Below, piece by piece: positions 28,874-38,948 of a stretch of 64,000 bases of DNA. The DNA is from Martensiomyces pterosporus (lineage: Eukaryota > Kickxellomycota > Kickxellomycetes > Kickxellales > Kickxellaceae). The first letter of the stretch is position 1, and each line of letters opens with the position of its first letter. The translations under genes were made by a program, and so were the position numbers. The stretch is from contig MU603998.1 of assembly GCA_025201845.1 (NCBI GenBank), forward strand, positions 22,201 to 86,200, read 5' to 3'. The notes below the pieces were generated by a model, which ran no database searches, had not been told where the DNA came from, and saw nothing but the letters and a program-made list of their open reading frames with translations.

Positions 28874-30265
28874 TTAAGGCTGGTGCTCAGGCAAGGGCTG
28901 CTTGGGCACGTTGCCTGCAAGTGCATCGATGAACTCGATGTCCGCATAGTTTGGCGGCACAGTCTGCCTCACAGAGGCACCGCCCAATTCCCTGGCGAGA
29001 GTCTGGGCGCTGATGTTGCTTCTCTCTCCAAGCGGGTCCCAGCTGGCAGCATTTCGGCGCTTCTTGAGCACCCTGTACGAGAAGAATAGCGCGACGATAA
29101 TTGCAATGGACAAGATTGGGACAACGGTGGCAACTGCAATGGTTTCTCCCCTCGATAGCCCATTGCTGCTTGAGCCTGCTGTAGCAGGATTTACAGAGAG
29201 GGTTGGCATCGCGGGCGAACTGCTTTGCCGTGCGGCAGAACTGTTTACCCCTGTTGAGGTGGGCGTTGCAGATCCGGTGCTCAACGAAGGGGCTGCTGAT
29301 ACGCCTGGGCTCATCAGCTGCTGCAGTACTCCTACGCGTGGAAAAAGGTCGCCGCTCATGGTGGTTGTTCCCTTGATGTTTGTCGCCGTGCCCGTATTCA
29401 TCTTGTAGCTGGCGCTTGCGTTTGTCTTGTATGCCAAGTTGCTAGTGTATGTGTTGACTGTGTGTCCACGCAGGACGCTGTTGGCAAATGCGGTGTAGTT
29501 TGAGAGCAGTGTGTAGTAGCTCAGCTGGTGCCTGTATGCGCAGATGTTGTCTCCGTAGATCACAGTGTGGCTGTAGAGCCCTGCCACCGCCAAGCGCTTG
29601 CCAGAAACGCTGTACAGGCTGCCGAATGGAATCGAACATGCGTTGCTGTTTGGTATTCCTTGCACCGTCCAGTTTCCACAAAGGAAATCGCCCTGGTTGG
29701 CAGCAAACAAGCCCGACGATGCCCTGCAGTCGTCGTCTGTTTCAGTGTGCTCGGCCACCTGCGGGTTGTTCCACACAGATGCGGTTATGTCTCTAAGCGA
29801 CCGCCGCACGTAAATGACGTCAGCCCACGAATTCCTGTCTACTGCAATTTGGTTTGTCCAGTTCACAGTTCCATGCGTGTTAAACTCCACCACGGCAATG
29901 TTGTTGGCAATTGTGTTTGGGTCATAGGCCGGGTGAATGTGTATCTTTTCGATGGGGAGCTGTGCGCGCGTTGTAATTTTGTTGTTGTCAATAGAGACCT
30001 CGTACTTTGTTGTCTCGTTCAGCTGGCCGCTGCTGTAGTCGAAGCAGCTGGCTGCGACAAACGCAGCCATACTGTCGATGGGGATGCACTCGCAGGATGT
30101 CGCCAAGGAGTTTTTAATCAGAAGTGCGCCAACAAAGTTGCCTGTAATGTCTGCATATGAGAACAACTGCTGCGCCTGCTCGTCTGGCTGGTATTTGCCA
30201 TGAACCGATGGGATCACGGCAAGTGCAGAGCATGCCACAGTCAAAAGTGCAGAGATGGGCTTCAT
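28874..30265 (-). CDS. Pseudo-trypsin membrane protein 2 (type I, inactive S1-fold ectodomain)
   Basis: 463 residues with the ATG at 30265. Signal peptide (MKPISALLTVACSALAVIPS), trypsin-like domain from about residue 45, Ser/Thr-rich stalk, membrane helix (about 374-396), basic YRVLKKRR, and a cytoplasmic tail of about 60 residues. Catalytic positions are Ser73 (His site, in AASC), Asn122 (Asp site, in NNIAVVEF) and Phe214 (Ser site, in CSIPFGSL). It shares YVRRS, NTHGTVNW-like and SGDLFPRVGVLQ blocks with its neighbours. The tail motif PPNYADIEFIDA aligns with PAYEDLHFEDA of member 1 and keeps a YxxI signal. It needs no introns. Role unknown; surface receptor, adhesin or protease-inhibitor decoy are possible. 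Confidence 0.85.
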   Translation of the reverse strand: MKPISALLTVACSALAVIPSVHGKYQPDEQAQQLFSYADITGNFVGALLIKNSLATSCECIPIDSMAAFVAASCFDYSSGQLNETTKYEVSIDNNKITTRAQLPIEKIHIHPAYDPNTIANNIAVVEFNTHGTVNWTNQIAVDRNSWADVIYVRRSLRDITASVWNNPQVAEHTETDDDCRASSGLFAANQGDFLCGNWTVQGIPNSNACSIPFGSLYSVSGKRLAVAGLYSHTVIYGDNICAYRHQLSYYTLLSNYTAFANSVLRGHTVNTYTSNLAYKTNASASYKMNTGTATNIKGTTTMSGDLFPRVGVLQQLMSPGVSAAPSLSTGSATPTSTGVNSSAARQSSSPAMPTLSVNPATAGSSSNGLSRGETIAVATVVPILSIAIIVALFFSYRVLKKRRNAASWDPLGERSNISAQTLARELGGASVRQTVPPNYADIEFIDALAGNVPKQPLPEHQP

Positions 30266-30724
30266 TTCCTATGCGGGCGTGGCGGCATTAACCACGGAGT
30301 ACAACTACAAGTGCTGCTAACTATGTGTGTGGAGGCAAAGCATGTGGTAGAAATGAGAAGGCAATGGATGCACAGATCCGACTGCAGCTGCATTTGTATC
30401 TTCATCTCCACTGCCTACTCTGTCTATTCCCAGATGTGTAGCCAGATCGCGCCAGAGGCAAGATGGAGGCATGCATATGTACTATTATTATCATGCCATC
30501 GCTCTTTTCCCCCGAAACAGCAGATCTGCATGTGTATTTACGTTCAGGCAATCTCGGCCATTGATGCCAAGACCAGACAGCGCGTCATTTTAAAAATGAA
30601 CTCTGATCAACAAGCTAATGCTTGGCTTTCCAGTATCAGCCGCATATGGACTCATATCTTTATTACAAATGGCCGGGATAACACGTCATAAGAGCAAAGG
30701 AAGCGAGCTCGCACCCATGGTACA
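30266..30724. other. Intergenic, pseudo-trypsin 2 to 3
   Basis: 459 bases with no gene seen; it carries the promoter of pseudo-trypsin 2 and the 3' end of member 3. Confidence 0.5.
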
Positions 30725-32086
30725 CTACACTTCAGGCGTTTTACCGCTGAGGATGCTTGACTTTGATCCAAAGTCAACGTTGATCTTGAGCTTGGATCTG
30801 GCAAAGCCCTTGAGTGTAGCTAAGGATCCACTGAAATCGTTAGAGTCGTTAAGGTTGTCGTGGCTTTCACGGTCTTCATGGTCTCCATGGTCTTCATGGT
30901 TTTCATGGCCGTCGGGCCCCTCCTCTTTTCGTAGCCACCTGCAGCACAGAATGATGGCCAGCGGTGTAAGAGCAAGAACGACAATTACGCCCGCCATTAC
31001 AGATACGTCCTGTCTGTGCATCGCCTCAGTTGCCACGCGAGTCCTGCTGTAATGCTCAAACAGCGGCGTGATTGTGGCAGTTGGCAGTGTTGCCGAAGAC
31101 GTGGTGATAGCAGAGAGGGTGCTCAGCTGAGTGGCCAGAGCTGCCGAGTTGGTGTTGACCTTTGGCTGTTTCAAGCCCAAATGAGGATACGCATCGCCGC
31201 CATATATGGTAATCTCTGGAGCAGTGGGTGCAGGAGATGCGGGCCGCATCATGTAGTCGGCATCAGTGTTGGGCCTGTAGCTGGGGCTCCTCGTGTACAC
31301 ATCCATGGATCGTCTAAGTACTTTGCAGGCAAACATGACGTAGTCCGTGAGCAAGGTGTAGTAGTGGAGCTGGCTCTTGTCCGCACAGATGGACTTGCCC
31401 GAAGTTGCCGAGTGGCTGTAGATTGCAGCGACTGCCATGTCGTCTCCAGTAAACGCAATGACCGAGCCAAAGGGCATGCTGCACGCAGCATTTAGCACTG
31501 GCTGTGCGCTCCAGTTTCCACACAGGAAATCGGAGGTGTTGGGGGCATAGACTGGAGACGCGCTTTTGCATCCCCTGGCTGACTGCTGGGGCCGCGTGTC
31601 GAGGTAGTGCGGCGCCCAAAACATGGCACTGGCGTCAACCATCGTTCTGCGCACGTATGTCAGGTTGGTCCACGAGTTTCTGTCCAGAGCAATGTAGTTG
31701 TTCCACAGCTTCTGTGCCTGTGTGTTGAACTCTACGATGGCGATGTTGTTGGCAAACGTGCTGGCGTCGTACATTGGATGGACGTGGATGGCTTCGATGG
31801 TGTGCTGCGCGCTGACTGTCTTCAGACTGTTGTCCAGGTAGATCTGGTACACCGTGTCGTTGGCTAGCTGGCTGCCCTGAAAGTCCAGGCAGCTGGCCGC
31901 AATGAAGCCGGCGCGGTTGTCGATGGGGACAATCTCGCAGCTTGTTTGGTAGCCGTTTTTGACCAGCACAGCACCCACCACGCTGCCAATGGTGGCTGAT
32001 GTGACCTCGCGCCGGCGCAGGTCACCTTGGCTGATGCCGAAAACCGACAGTGCAAAGAATGCAAATATGAAAATGCAGTTCACCAT
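30725..32086 (-). CDS. Pseudo-trypsin membrane protein 3 (type I, His/Asp-rich tail)
   Basis: 453 residues from the ATG at 32086 (MVNCIFIFAFFALSVFG signal peptide). The frame is open to 32233, but those 49 residues would place a second hydrophobic stretch ahead of the signal. The ectodomain has the same replaced triad: Ser65 in AASC, Asn114 in NNIAIVEF, Phe206 in CSMPFGSV. YVRRT and GGDAYPHLGLKQ blocks are shared with the paralogues. A membrane helix (VMAGVIVVLALTPLAIILCC) is followed by a tail unlike the other two: about 25 residues alternating His with Asp/Glu (GHENHEDHGDHEDRESHD), encoded by imperfect 9-bp repeats near 30860-30911, and no Tyr motif. The tail could bind metal ions (inference). 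Confidence 0.84.
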   Translation of the reverse strand: MVNCIFIFAFFALSVFGISQGDLRRREVTSATIGSVVGAVLVKNGYQTSCEIVPIDNRAGFIAASCLDFQGSQLANDTVYQIYLDNSLKTVSAQHTIEAIHVHPMYDASTFANNIAIVEFNTQAQKLWNNYIALDRNSWTNLTYVRRTMVDASAMFWAPHYLDTRPQQSARGCKSASPVYAPNTSDFLCGNWSAQPVLNAACSMPFGSVIAFTGDDMAVAAIYSHSATSGKSICADKSQLHYYTLLTDYVMFACKVLRRSMDVYTRSPSYRPNTDADYMMRPASPAPTAPEITIYGGDAYPHLGLKQPKVNTNSAALATQLSTLSAITTSSATLPTATITPLFEHYSRTRVATEAMHRQDVSVMAGVIVVLALTPLAIILCCRWLRKEEGPDGHENHEDHGDHEDRESHDNLNDSNDFSGSLATLKGFARSKLKINVDFGSKSSILSGKTPEV

Positions 32087-33237
32087 TTTGCCCTGCAAAG
32101 GTGATATGCGATATGTGATACTGACGGATGCAAACAAAATGCAATGAAATGATAATAGAGTGAATAATGAGTGATGAGCGAATACATGAAAGACGAAAAG
32201 GCGAGAAATGAGACCGTGCAAGCCGCACCACAAAAAGTCTTGGGACCGCTTGCGACCGTTTTGTTGACATCATCTGGCTGCCGCCGTTTGGGATTTCTAC
32301 GCCCGCAATTTGCCAGCCGAAAATCGAACAGAAAAAGAAACCCCCGCAAAGGGCAGCCGTGTTCTGTTTGGCTGCCTGATATTCCATGCAACGCCATGCA
32401 GGCTAAATATATCCCGTAAAGGACGAGGATACGCTCTTTGCAATCACGGGGTGCTGATGGCTGTGATATCCTTGAGCAGCGCTTTTAAGCTTCCGACTAG
32501 TAGGTGTGTGCACAGGGGTCTCCAGCGATGCGTGAACGTTTAGGGATGGGCCAGGGCGACAGCCCCCATGCAGGAGAGGCGCCTTAGTAGCACGGTGCAG
32601 TGTGCTGAAAGAAACCACACCTCGCCAGCCCCATGCTGCTGCTGTTGCCTCGTAGAGCGGCCGAGACCCACGCCTAGCCACGCTGCTCCCAAAGGCAATT
32701 GCGAAGGCTCTCGCTCCTTTGCCGCACGGAGCCCTAAGTGCTGAAACCCCAAGTCCTAAAGCGAACCGAACACCATGGAAGGCGATGGCGTCAGCCACAC
32801 TGAGCGCCAGACCCTTTGATAGCCGCCGAGCCTCTGATATAGGCGACAGCCCCGGCACGGATATGCAGGCGAGCGGGTTTAAAAGGGCGCCTCGCAAGCA
32901 CTCTTTCTCTCTTCTCTTCTTTGCTCTTCAAGCGTTTACTCTTACTACGTTTATTGCCTTTGCTCCTGAACCTTGCAAAACTCCGCCTTCCTTCTCTAGC
33001 CTAGTGGCGTGGGGCTGTTTATCCATTTCAAGCGGAGATTGGCGCACCCATTTTCCTCACTTTTTACTGCTCGCTGTGTTGGCGTTGTTTTACTCCAAGC
33101 ACACCAGCACGCTCTGTCTGTTTCCGCTCTTTTCTCTTCGCCTGTCTTCTAATTGCAATAATTCTGAAAAACCGTCTACTATTTCTCGCCTTTTTTCTAC
33201 CTACCAAACACACAGCAGGGCATTTTTCCTATAAATA
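32087..33237. other. Divergent intergenic region, pseudo-trypsin 3/Argonaute
   Basis: 1151 bases. On the Argonaute side a TATA-like TTTAAAAG lies at 32878-32885, followed by about 350 pyrimidine-rich bases before the ATG at 33238, which implies a long leader or a leader intron. On the other side ATATATTTA (minus strand) lies near 32404-32414. No gene seen. Confidence 0.5.
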
Positions 33238-36060
33238 ATGGCTGGTGTCCAGGGCGGCTTTCAACCTGCACCCAGCGCGGCTGCTTTCCCAAGGCCAAGC
33301 GGGTATGGCACTCTGGGCAGGCGCCAGCGCGTGGTTGCAAACTTTGTCGAGCTGCAGAGGCTCCCACAGGGCCAGATCTACCAGTACGACGTCGACATTG
33401 TGCCAAAAAGCGGGCCGTTCAAAAAGCTGCCGCCGTCTGCCTTCATGCGTAGCGTCTTTGACGATGCGATGCGCCGCCATCGCACCACTAAGCTTAACGG
33501 CATCCCCGTCGTCTACGACACCCGCAAGATTGCCTACGCGCCCAATCAGATCTGCAGGAATGGAGAGGTTCTTCTGTTGGAGGTAAGCCACCAAGCACAG
33601 CAGCGATTGTCACATCGTGCAGTCCTTATAACACAGCACTGTGTGCTTCTCAACAAATACATGACTAGAGCAGAGCATGCTGTGTTTGTGCCATTTATCG
33701 GTCAAGTGATTAACGCGTCATAAACACTTTTGCATCCCCCCTTGCGTTCTCCATACCGTACAACCTGCTTACAGGCAGCACACACGGGCGACGGCCGTGC
33801 AGAGGAGTTCACAGTCAAGATCCAGGAGACTGCGGTAATCGACATGAGCATTCTGTCCGAGTTTGTCAAGGGCAGCGGCATCGTTGACATCGCCTCCATC
33901 CAGCCCGCGCTCACGGCGCTCGATCTGGCGATCGGCTCGGTCGCCAGCTCCGAGATGGTTGGGTTTGGCCGCTCGTTCTTTACGCGTGCCCAGTCGATGC
34001 CCATCTCAGGTGGCCTCGAGCTCTGGCGCGGGTTCTCCCTCAGCGTTCGCCCTGGCGAAGGCAAGATGTACTTGAACGCCAACACTGCTGTCACCAGCAT
34101 GTACGCCTCTGGTCCCCTGCTTGACGGCCTGATGAACGTCCTGAATCTCCGCGACCCTAGCCAGCTCAAGGACGCAATCAGCCAGCACACCATGAGGGAC
34201 CTCAGGCCATACCTGAACGGGCTGGGCGTTGTTGTCAGACACCGCAGCATGCGTGGCCAGCAAAAGTTTTCCGTCAAGGGACTGACCACCAAGCCGCTGG
34301 ACAAGGAGACCTTCGCGTGGGAGGACCCCAGCAAGCCCGGGAGCGAGGAGGTCATCAGTGTTGCGGCGTACTACAAGCGCCGCTACAACATTGCGCTTCG
34401 CTACCCGTTCCTCCCGGGCGTCGTCGGCAAGAAGGGCTCGGCGTTCCCCATCGAGCTGTGCGAGGTTGTCGAGAACCAGCGCTACAAGGGCAAGCTTGAC
34501 GAGAGGCAGACAGCCGATATGGTCAAGTTTGCGTGCCAGCGCCCCAGCGAGAACCAGAACCGCATCATTGACGTCTTGAGGCAGCTGAACCTGGGCCAGG
34601 CACCTGTGATCAAGGCATTTGGCCTGGCGCTACCCAGCAGCCTCACCGAGGTCGAATCGCGTGTGCTGCCGGCGCCTACCATCAACTACGGCAGACAGTC
34701 GCGCGAGGCATCGCTGACTCCCTCTGGCGGCGCTTGGAATATGCGCGACAAGTGCGTGCTGACCTCGGGCATGCCTCTCAAGTACTGGGCCGTTCTCGTG
34801 CTCGCCAACAAGAGGTTTGTCCCGGAGAGCAGCATGCAGCACTTTGTGACCAGCCTTGTCAGGATGTGCAACCAGACCGGGTACAGAATCGAGCAGCCCC
34901 ATCCGCCCATTGCGTATGGCAACCCGAACGCGGACATTTCCCGCGAGATGAGGAAGGCGTGCGACATGATCAGGCTGCCCCCTGGAACCGCCCCGCAGCT
35001 GCTCCTGGTTGTGCTGCCGTCGACCAACACGGTCATGTACCAGACGGTGAAGAACTGCGCCTACACCACGCTGGGCATCCAAACCCAGTGCATGCAGTCG
35101 AAGCACGTGCAGAAGGCAAGCCCGCAGTACTGCGCCAACCTGTGCCTGAAGATCAACGCCAAGCTGGGCGGCACCAACCAGGGCCTGGTGCCCCAGAACC
35201 TGCAGAAAATGGTGCGCATGAAGCCCACGCTGTTCCTTGGATGCGACGTCACGCACCCCGCGCCCGGAGAAGGCGACAGGCCGTCGATTGCGTCGGTGGT
35301 TGGGTCGACTGACCTGATGGGGCTGCGCTATACCGCGACGCTGATCCAGCTGCCATCAAGGCAGGAGCTCGTCAGCAAGCTGCAGGAAGCAATTGTCCGC
35401 CACCTCAAGCTCTTCTTCAAGGGAACCAGGACCAAGCCGCAGCGCATCGTCTTTTATCGCGACGGTGTGAGCGAGACGCAGTTTGCGCAGGTCAGGGACC
35501 GCGAGATCATCGAGATTCAGCGTGCGTGTGCCAGCCTGGAGAAGGGATACAGCCCCGATATAACCTTTTTGGCTGTTCTTAAGCGCCACAACACTCGCTT
35601 CTTCCCTGTCGGACGCGAGGGCGACCGCACTGGCAACTGCGTCCCGGGAACCGTGGTCGACCGTGGCGTGACCCTGCCTGGGATGTTTGATTTTTACCTG
35701 TTTGCGCATGGCGCGATCCAAGGCACGTCCCGCCCCACGCACTACTACGTGCTGCATGACGATGCCAAGTTTACGTCGGATGAGATCCAGCAGCTCACGT
35801 ACCACCTGTGCTACACCTATGCGATCTGCACCCGCTCGGTGTCCCTGGTCCCTCCCGTGTACTACGCCCATCGTGTGGCCGACAGGGCGCGCTGCCACCT
35901 GGTCGACATGGGTGTTGAGTTCGAGGATGCAAGCTCGTTGTCCAGCGGATACTACGGCGGCGTTGGCACCAGGCCTACCAGGACCGAGGAGGAGGCCCGC
36001 AGTATGACCAAGATCATCAGGACCCACGACCGCCTGGACGAGACCATGTACTTCATGTGA
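33238..36060 (+). CDS. Argonaute, slicer-type, one intron
   Basis: Spliced gene: exon 1 33238-33582, intron 33583-33774 (192 nt, donor GTAAGC, acceptor TTACAG), exon 2 33775-36060; phase 0, 876 residues. The junction reads VLLLE|AAHTGDGRAEEF, restoring a normal Argonaute N domain. It has N (from about 20), PAZ (about 300-420), MID and PIWI (from about 570) domains. The RNase H-like tetrad is complete: Asp606 in GCDVTHP, Glu646 in RQEL, Asp678 in YRDGVSE and His814 in YYAHRVADRAR, with spacing 40/32/136 close to human AGO2. It ends TMYFM, near the TMYFA-type end of eukaryotic AGOs. It should bind small RNA and cut targets. Dicer and RdRP are not in this window. Confidence 0.95.
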
Positions 36061-37433
36061 CCGACATGGTGTTTCTTTTGTTTTTTCCTGCTGACAGCCG
36101 CAGTGTACTGGAAGAAGCAGGCACCGAGACCGAGGGGCGTGGGCACCAGCCCTTGTGTTTTGCTTTTCTTGTCTATTTATTTACCTTCTTCATATTCTCC
36201 ATGGCCATTTACCGGCCAGTGAACACACCTTCGCCGTGTTGTTCTTACCGACGATCGAGCTGATGCATTTCCAATAAATTCAACATACCTGCTGAGTGGC
36301 AGATGCTCCAGATTGTTGTGTGCAACATGCGTGGCGACTCATTGAAGCGTAACCAGAGCACATTGGGCAAGCGGCGGCTTCCTGGCTCTAGCTCATTCGG
36401 CTGATCTGCATTCTTGGAAGCTCCTCTTCCTCTTCCACATGGGCGCAGCGCGGGTCTGCGTGTAATTTTGCTATATATGCTTATCTCTTTCAGGCAGCGA
36501 TATGCCCCAGCTGCAGGATACCTGCAGGTGCCGGGCTCAAGGTTGTCAAGGCAGTGCGAAGCGGCCCTGGCAGCCAGCTCTCAAGGCAGTGGAGAATGAG
36601 CGGGACACGCACAGAACAGCGTCTGGTTCAGCTGTCCGTGCTGTTGCCTGACTCAGCAGCCCCTAATAAACACTGAAAGAGGCGCGATGGCCCAAAGGAT
36701 CCCCCCACCCCGAATTGTGCCCTGGTCTGGCGGCTACTTCATGACATATCGGGCGCTTCTGGCGGGACTGAGTGGAAGGCACACATGCTCTGCTGCTGGC
36801 AGAAACCAGCTGCATGCCAGTTTGCAAAGCATAGAAGCACAGTGGTGCCATAGAGCAGCAAGCCGGTGCAGGCTTTATTTAAAGCAAACACCGGCTGCAT
36901 GCAGGATTCAGGCATTTACATCCTCCCTACCTGCACCCTCCTGCCCTAGGCTCGCTGAATGGGGGCACTGCAAACCAACCAACCTGTTTTTATTTAGCTT
37001 TTTATGTGTGCGCTTGCTCCCAGCCCGCATAGATATTCGCGTCCTGCCTACGCAAGCTATAATTGCCACACAGCAGGCTTGGTCTGTAAGTCATGCTGGC
37101 GCTGAATTCCGTCCCCTGCTGCGACTAGCGACAGTGGCGGCCCGATGTCTCTTTGCAGGGGATTTCTTTGCAGTTTATTTTTAACCCTTCCTCCTGACGC
37201 TCAGCCTCTCAAATCAGACCGCTCATGGCGATCTCCAGCTGCCAAGCAAGTATAGAGCGCTTCTCAGCGACTGCATAGCATTCTTGCTCCAGGCTCGCAG
37301 CCCCTACAGCTCGTAGCAAAATAAATAAATAAATAGGATAGCGATCCCAGACTCGTTCATTAGAACGCTGCCTCCGATACACTCTGATTGCTGGATATTT
37401 TTCTGCCTCGCTCATTCACAGCTGCCACCCACC
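36061..37433. other. Intergenic, Argonaute to the receptor gene
   Basis: 1373 bases. The first part is the 3' flank of Argonaute with an AATAAA-like signal near 36273-36278. The rest carries only short open frames (36687-37184 is the longest on the plus strand) without domain features. A TAAA microsatellite (about four units, AAATAAATAAATAAAT) lies near 37319-37335. Confidence 0.5.
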
Positions 37434-38585
37434 ATGTCACATTCAGATATTGTTTCCCAGGCCTCTGAGCTAGCTCGACTTGGGGCCAGAGCGCTACGCG
37501 ACTCGCCCACTAAACGCCCCAATCAGGATGCCGCCAACTACGTAAGCAGCATGCAAGGAATATTGCACAGGTGGGACGTCGTTGGATACGGCTTCTGCAT
37601 TTGCTCGATAGTCTGTTGCGCAATCGTCATTGTCACCAGCCTTGCCCTCGTGCTTAGAAAGCGCAGCCTCCTCTTGCGGCCGTCGTTCCGCCTCTCCGCA
37701 TCGATCGCCGTCTGCGACTTGATATACTGCATATGCCAGCTGCTTGTCTACAACAACAAGTACATGTCATCGCTGCCCGAGCTCCAGCTGCGTGCCATCA
37801 TGTGGATGATGAGCGCCTCCAACTTGACATTTGCCCTCTTGTCAACGTGCATCGGCATCCAGCTCCTGCTGACCATCCTGTTGAACAAGGCACATGTGGC
37901 TGAGAAGCTCCAGCGGTGGTACGAGGTGGCGAGCTTTGCATTTGGATTCATTGTTACCCACCCCAACATGTATTTGTACAAGAAGGTCCGGTGGATCAAG
38001 CAGATCCAAATGTTCAGCGTGGCCTGGAACGCCAGGGACTACTACATCGCTCTCTGGCTGACGGAGTACCTGTGGACATTCGCCTGCATCATTTTCCTCT
38101 TCTTCATTGTCCTCCTCACTTACCTCAAGCTGGCAAACGTGTGGGTTGTTTCGGACAGGGGGTACAATGCGCCTGAGAAGCTCGACCTGCTCGAGTCCAG
38201 CCCGAATCTATCGAGGAACCATATGGTAGAGGAGCATAAGAAGTACGTCCGCTCGGTCACCTTGCGCATGGCGTGCTATCCGATTATCCCCGTGGTGACG
38301 ATGATTTGGCTGGTTATCGCCAACATGAACTTGCAGCCGCCGATTTGGCTCGCTGTCATGGGCAACATCGTGCCGCCCATCCAGGGCACGCTCAACTTCA
38401 TCGTGTATATCATGAATCCGGCATTCGACATGTACAGACGGAAGCTGTTTGGGTTCAGAAAGGGGTCTTCGAGGGGTCGGCCGCATGGCTACCTGCAGAT
38501 GAACGATACAGACACCATGTCACGCTCTGAGGCAACTTTGGTAAATGGCTATCGGGCCAATCTTGGAGACTCAAGATACGCGTAG
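37434..38585 (+). CDS. Seven-transmembrane G-protein-coupled-receptor-like protein
   Basis: 383 residues with the ATG at 37434. A polar N-terminal part of about 48 residues precedes hydrophobic helices at roughly 52-76, 84-106, 118-145, 160-182, 202-232, 268-295 and 300-325. The third cytoplasmic loop is charged and long (KLANVWVVSDRGYNAPEK to EEHKKYVRSVTLRM), and the C-terminal tail is basic then Ser/Thr-rich (RRKLFGFRKGSSRGR). This layout matches the glucose/cAMP-receptor-like GPCRs of fungi and slime moulds (Git3/cAR-like), where the third loop contacts the G protein. The ligand is unknown. There is no signal peptide, as expected for this group. Confidence 0.75.
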   Translation: MSHSDIVSQASELARLGARALRDSPTKRPNQDAANYVSSMQGILHRWDVVGYGFCICSIVCCAIVIVTSLALVLRKRSLLLRPSFRLSASIAVCDLIYCICQLLVYNNKYMSSLPELQLRAIMWMMSASNLTFALLSTCIGIQLLLTILLNKAHVAEKLQRWYEVASFAFGFIVTHPNMYLYKKVRWIKQIQMFSVAWNARDYYIALWLTEYLWTFACIIFLFFIVLLTYLKLANVWVVSDRGYNAPEKLDLLESSPNLSRNHMVEEHKKYVRSVTLRMACYPIIPVVTMIWLVIANMNLQPPIWLAVMGNIVPPIQGTLNFIVYIMNPAFDMYRRKLFGFRKGSSRGRPHGYLQMNDTDTMSRSEATLVNGYRANLGDSRYA

Positions 38586-38948
38586 GCTGGCTGCTGCGTT
38601 TTTTTTTGCATTTCACAGTATATATCTTCAAGCTTCTATTCCCGCGTTCAGTAATTACATCACTATCTAATTTTCTCAAGGACTTGCAATCGGCAATATT
38701 CCCTATACTAGGAATCCATGGGTGTGCGGGGTTTGCCTCAGTAATTCATGGCAAACGCGCGCAGGTGCCTGCTTCTGCTACTAAAATGGGCCCACATGGC
38801 CGCAGTGTGAGCAACGCCTATGTATGCAGCCACGCTAGCGTCTTGGCTTGATTCAGCGAGCCAGTCGCAATGTCTATTGGTAGTAGCATCTATACTTCGT
38901 AACCAAAAAGGGAGGGAGAATGGCCGGGGAGCGAGGGGATGTCTGCGC
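38586..38948. other. Convergent intergenic region, receptor/trypsin
   Basis: 363 bases between two facing stop codons. No gene seen. Confidence 0.5.

Noticed and set aside
33583..33723. Reading through the Argonaute intron to give a separate 161-residue protein
   Set aside because: The read-through part has no domain, and a GTAAGC/TTACAG pair joins two halves of a normal Argonaute N domain in frame.
35356..36027. Antisense frame of 223 codons under the PIWI domain
   Set aside because: A shadow of the Argonaute frame; no independent features.
36687..37184. 165-codon plus-strand frame upstream of the receptor
   Set aside because: No recognisable domain or regular secondary-structure pattern; probably chance.
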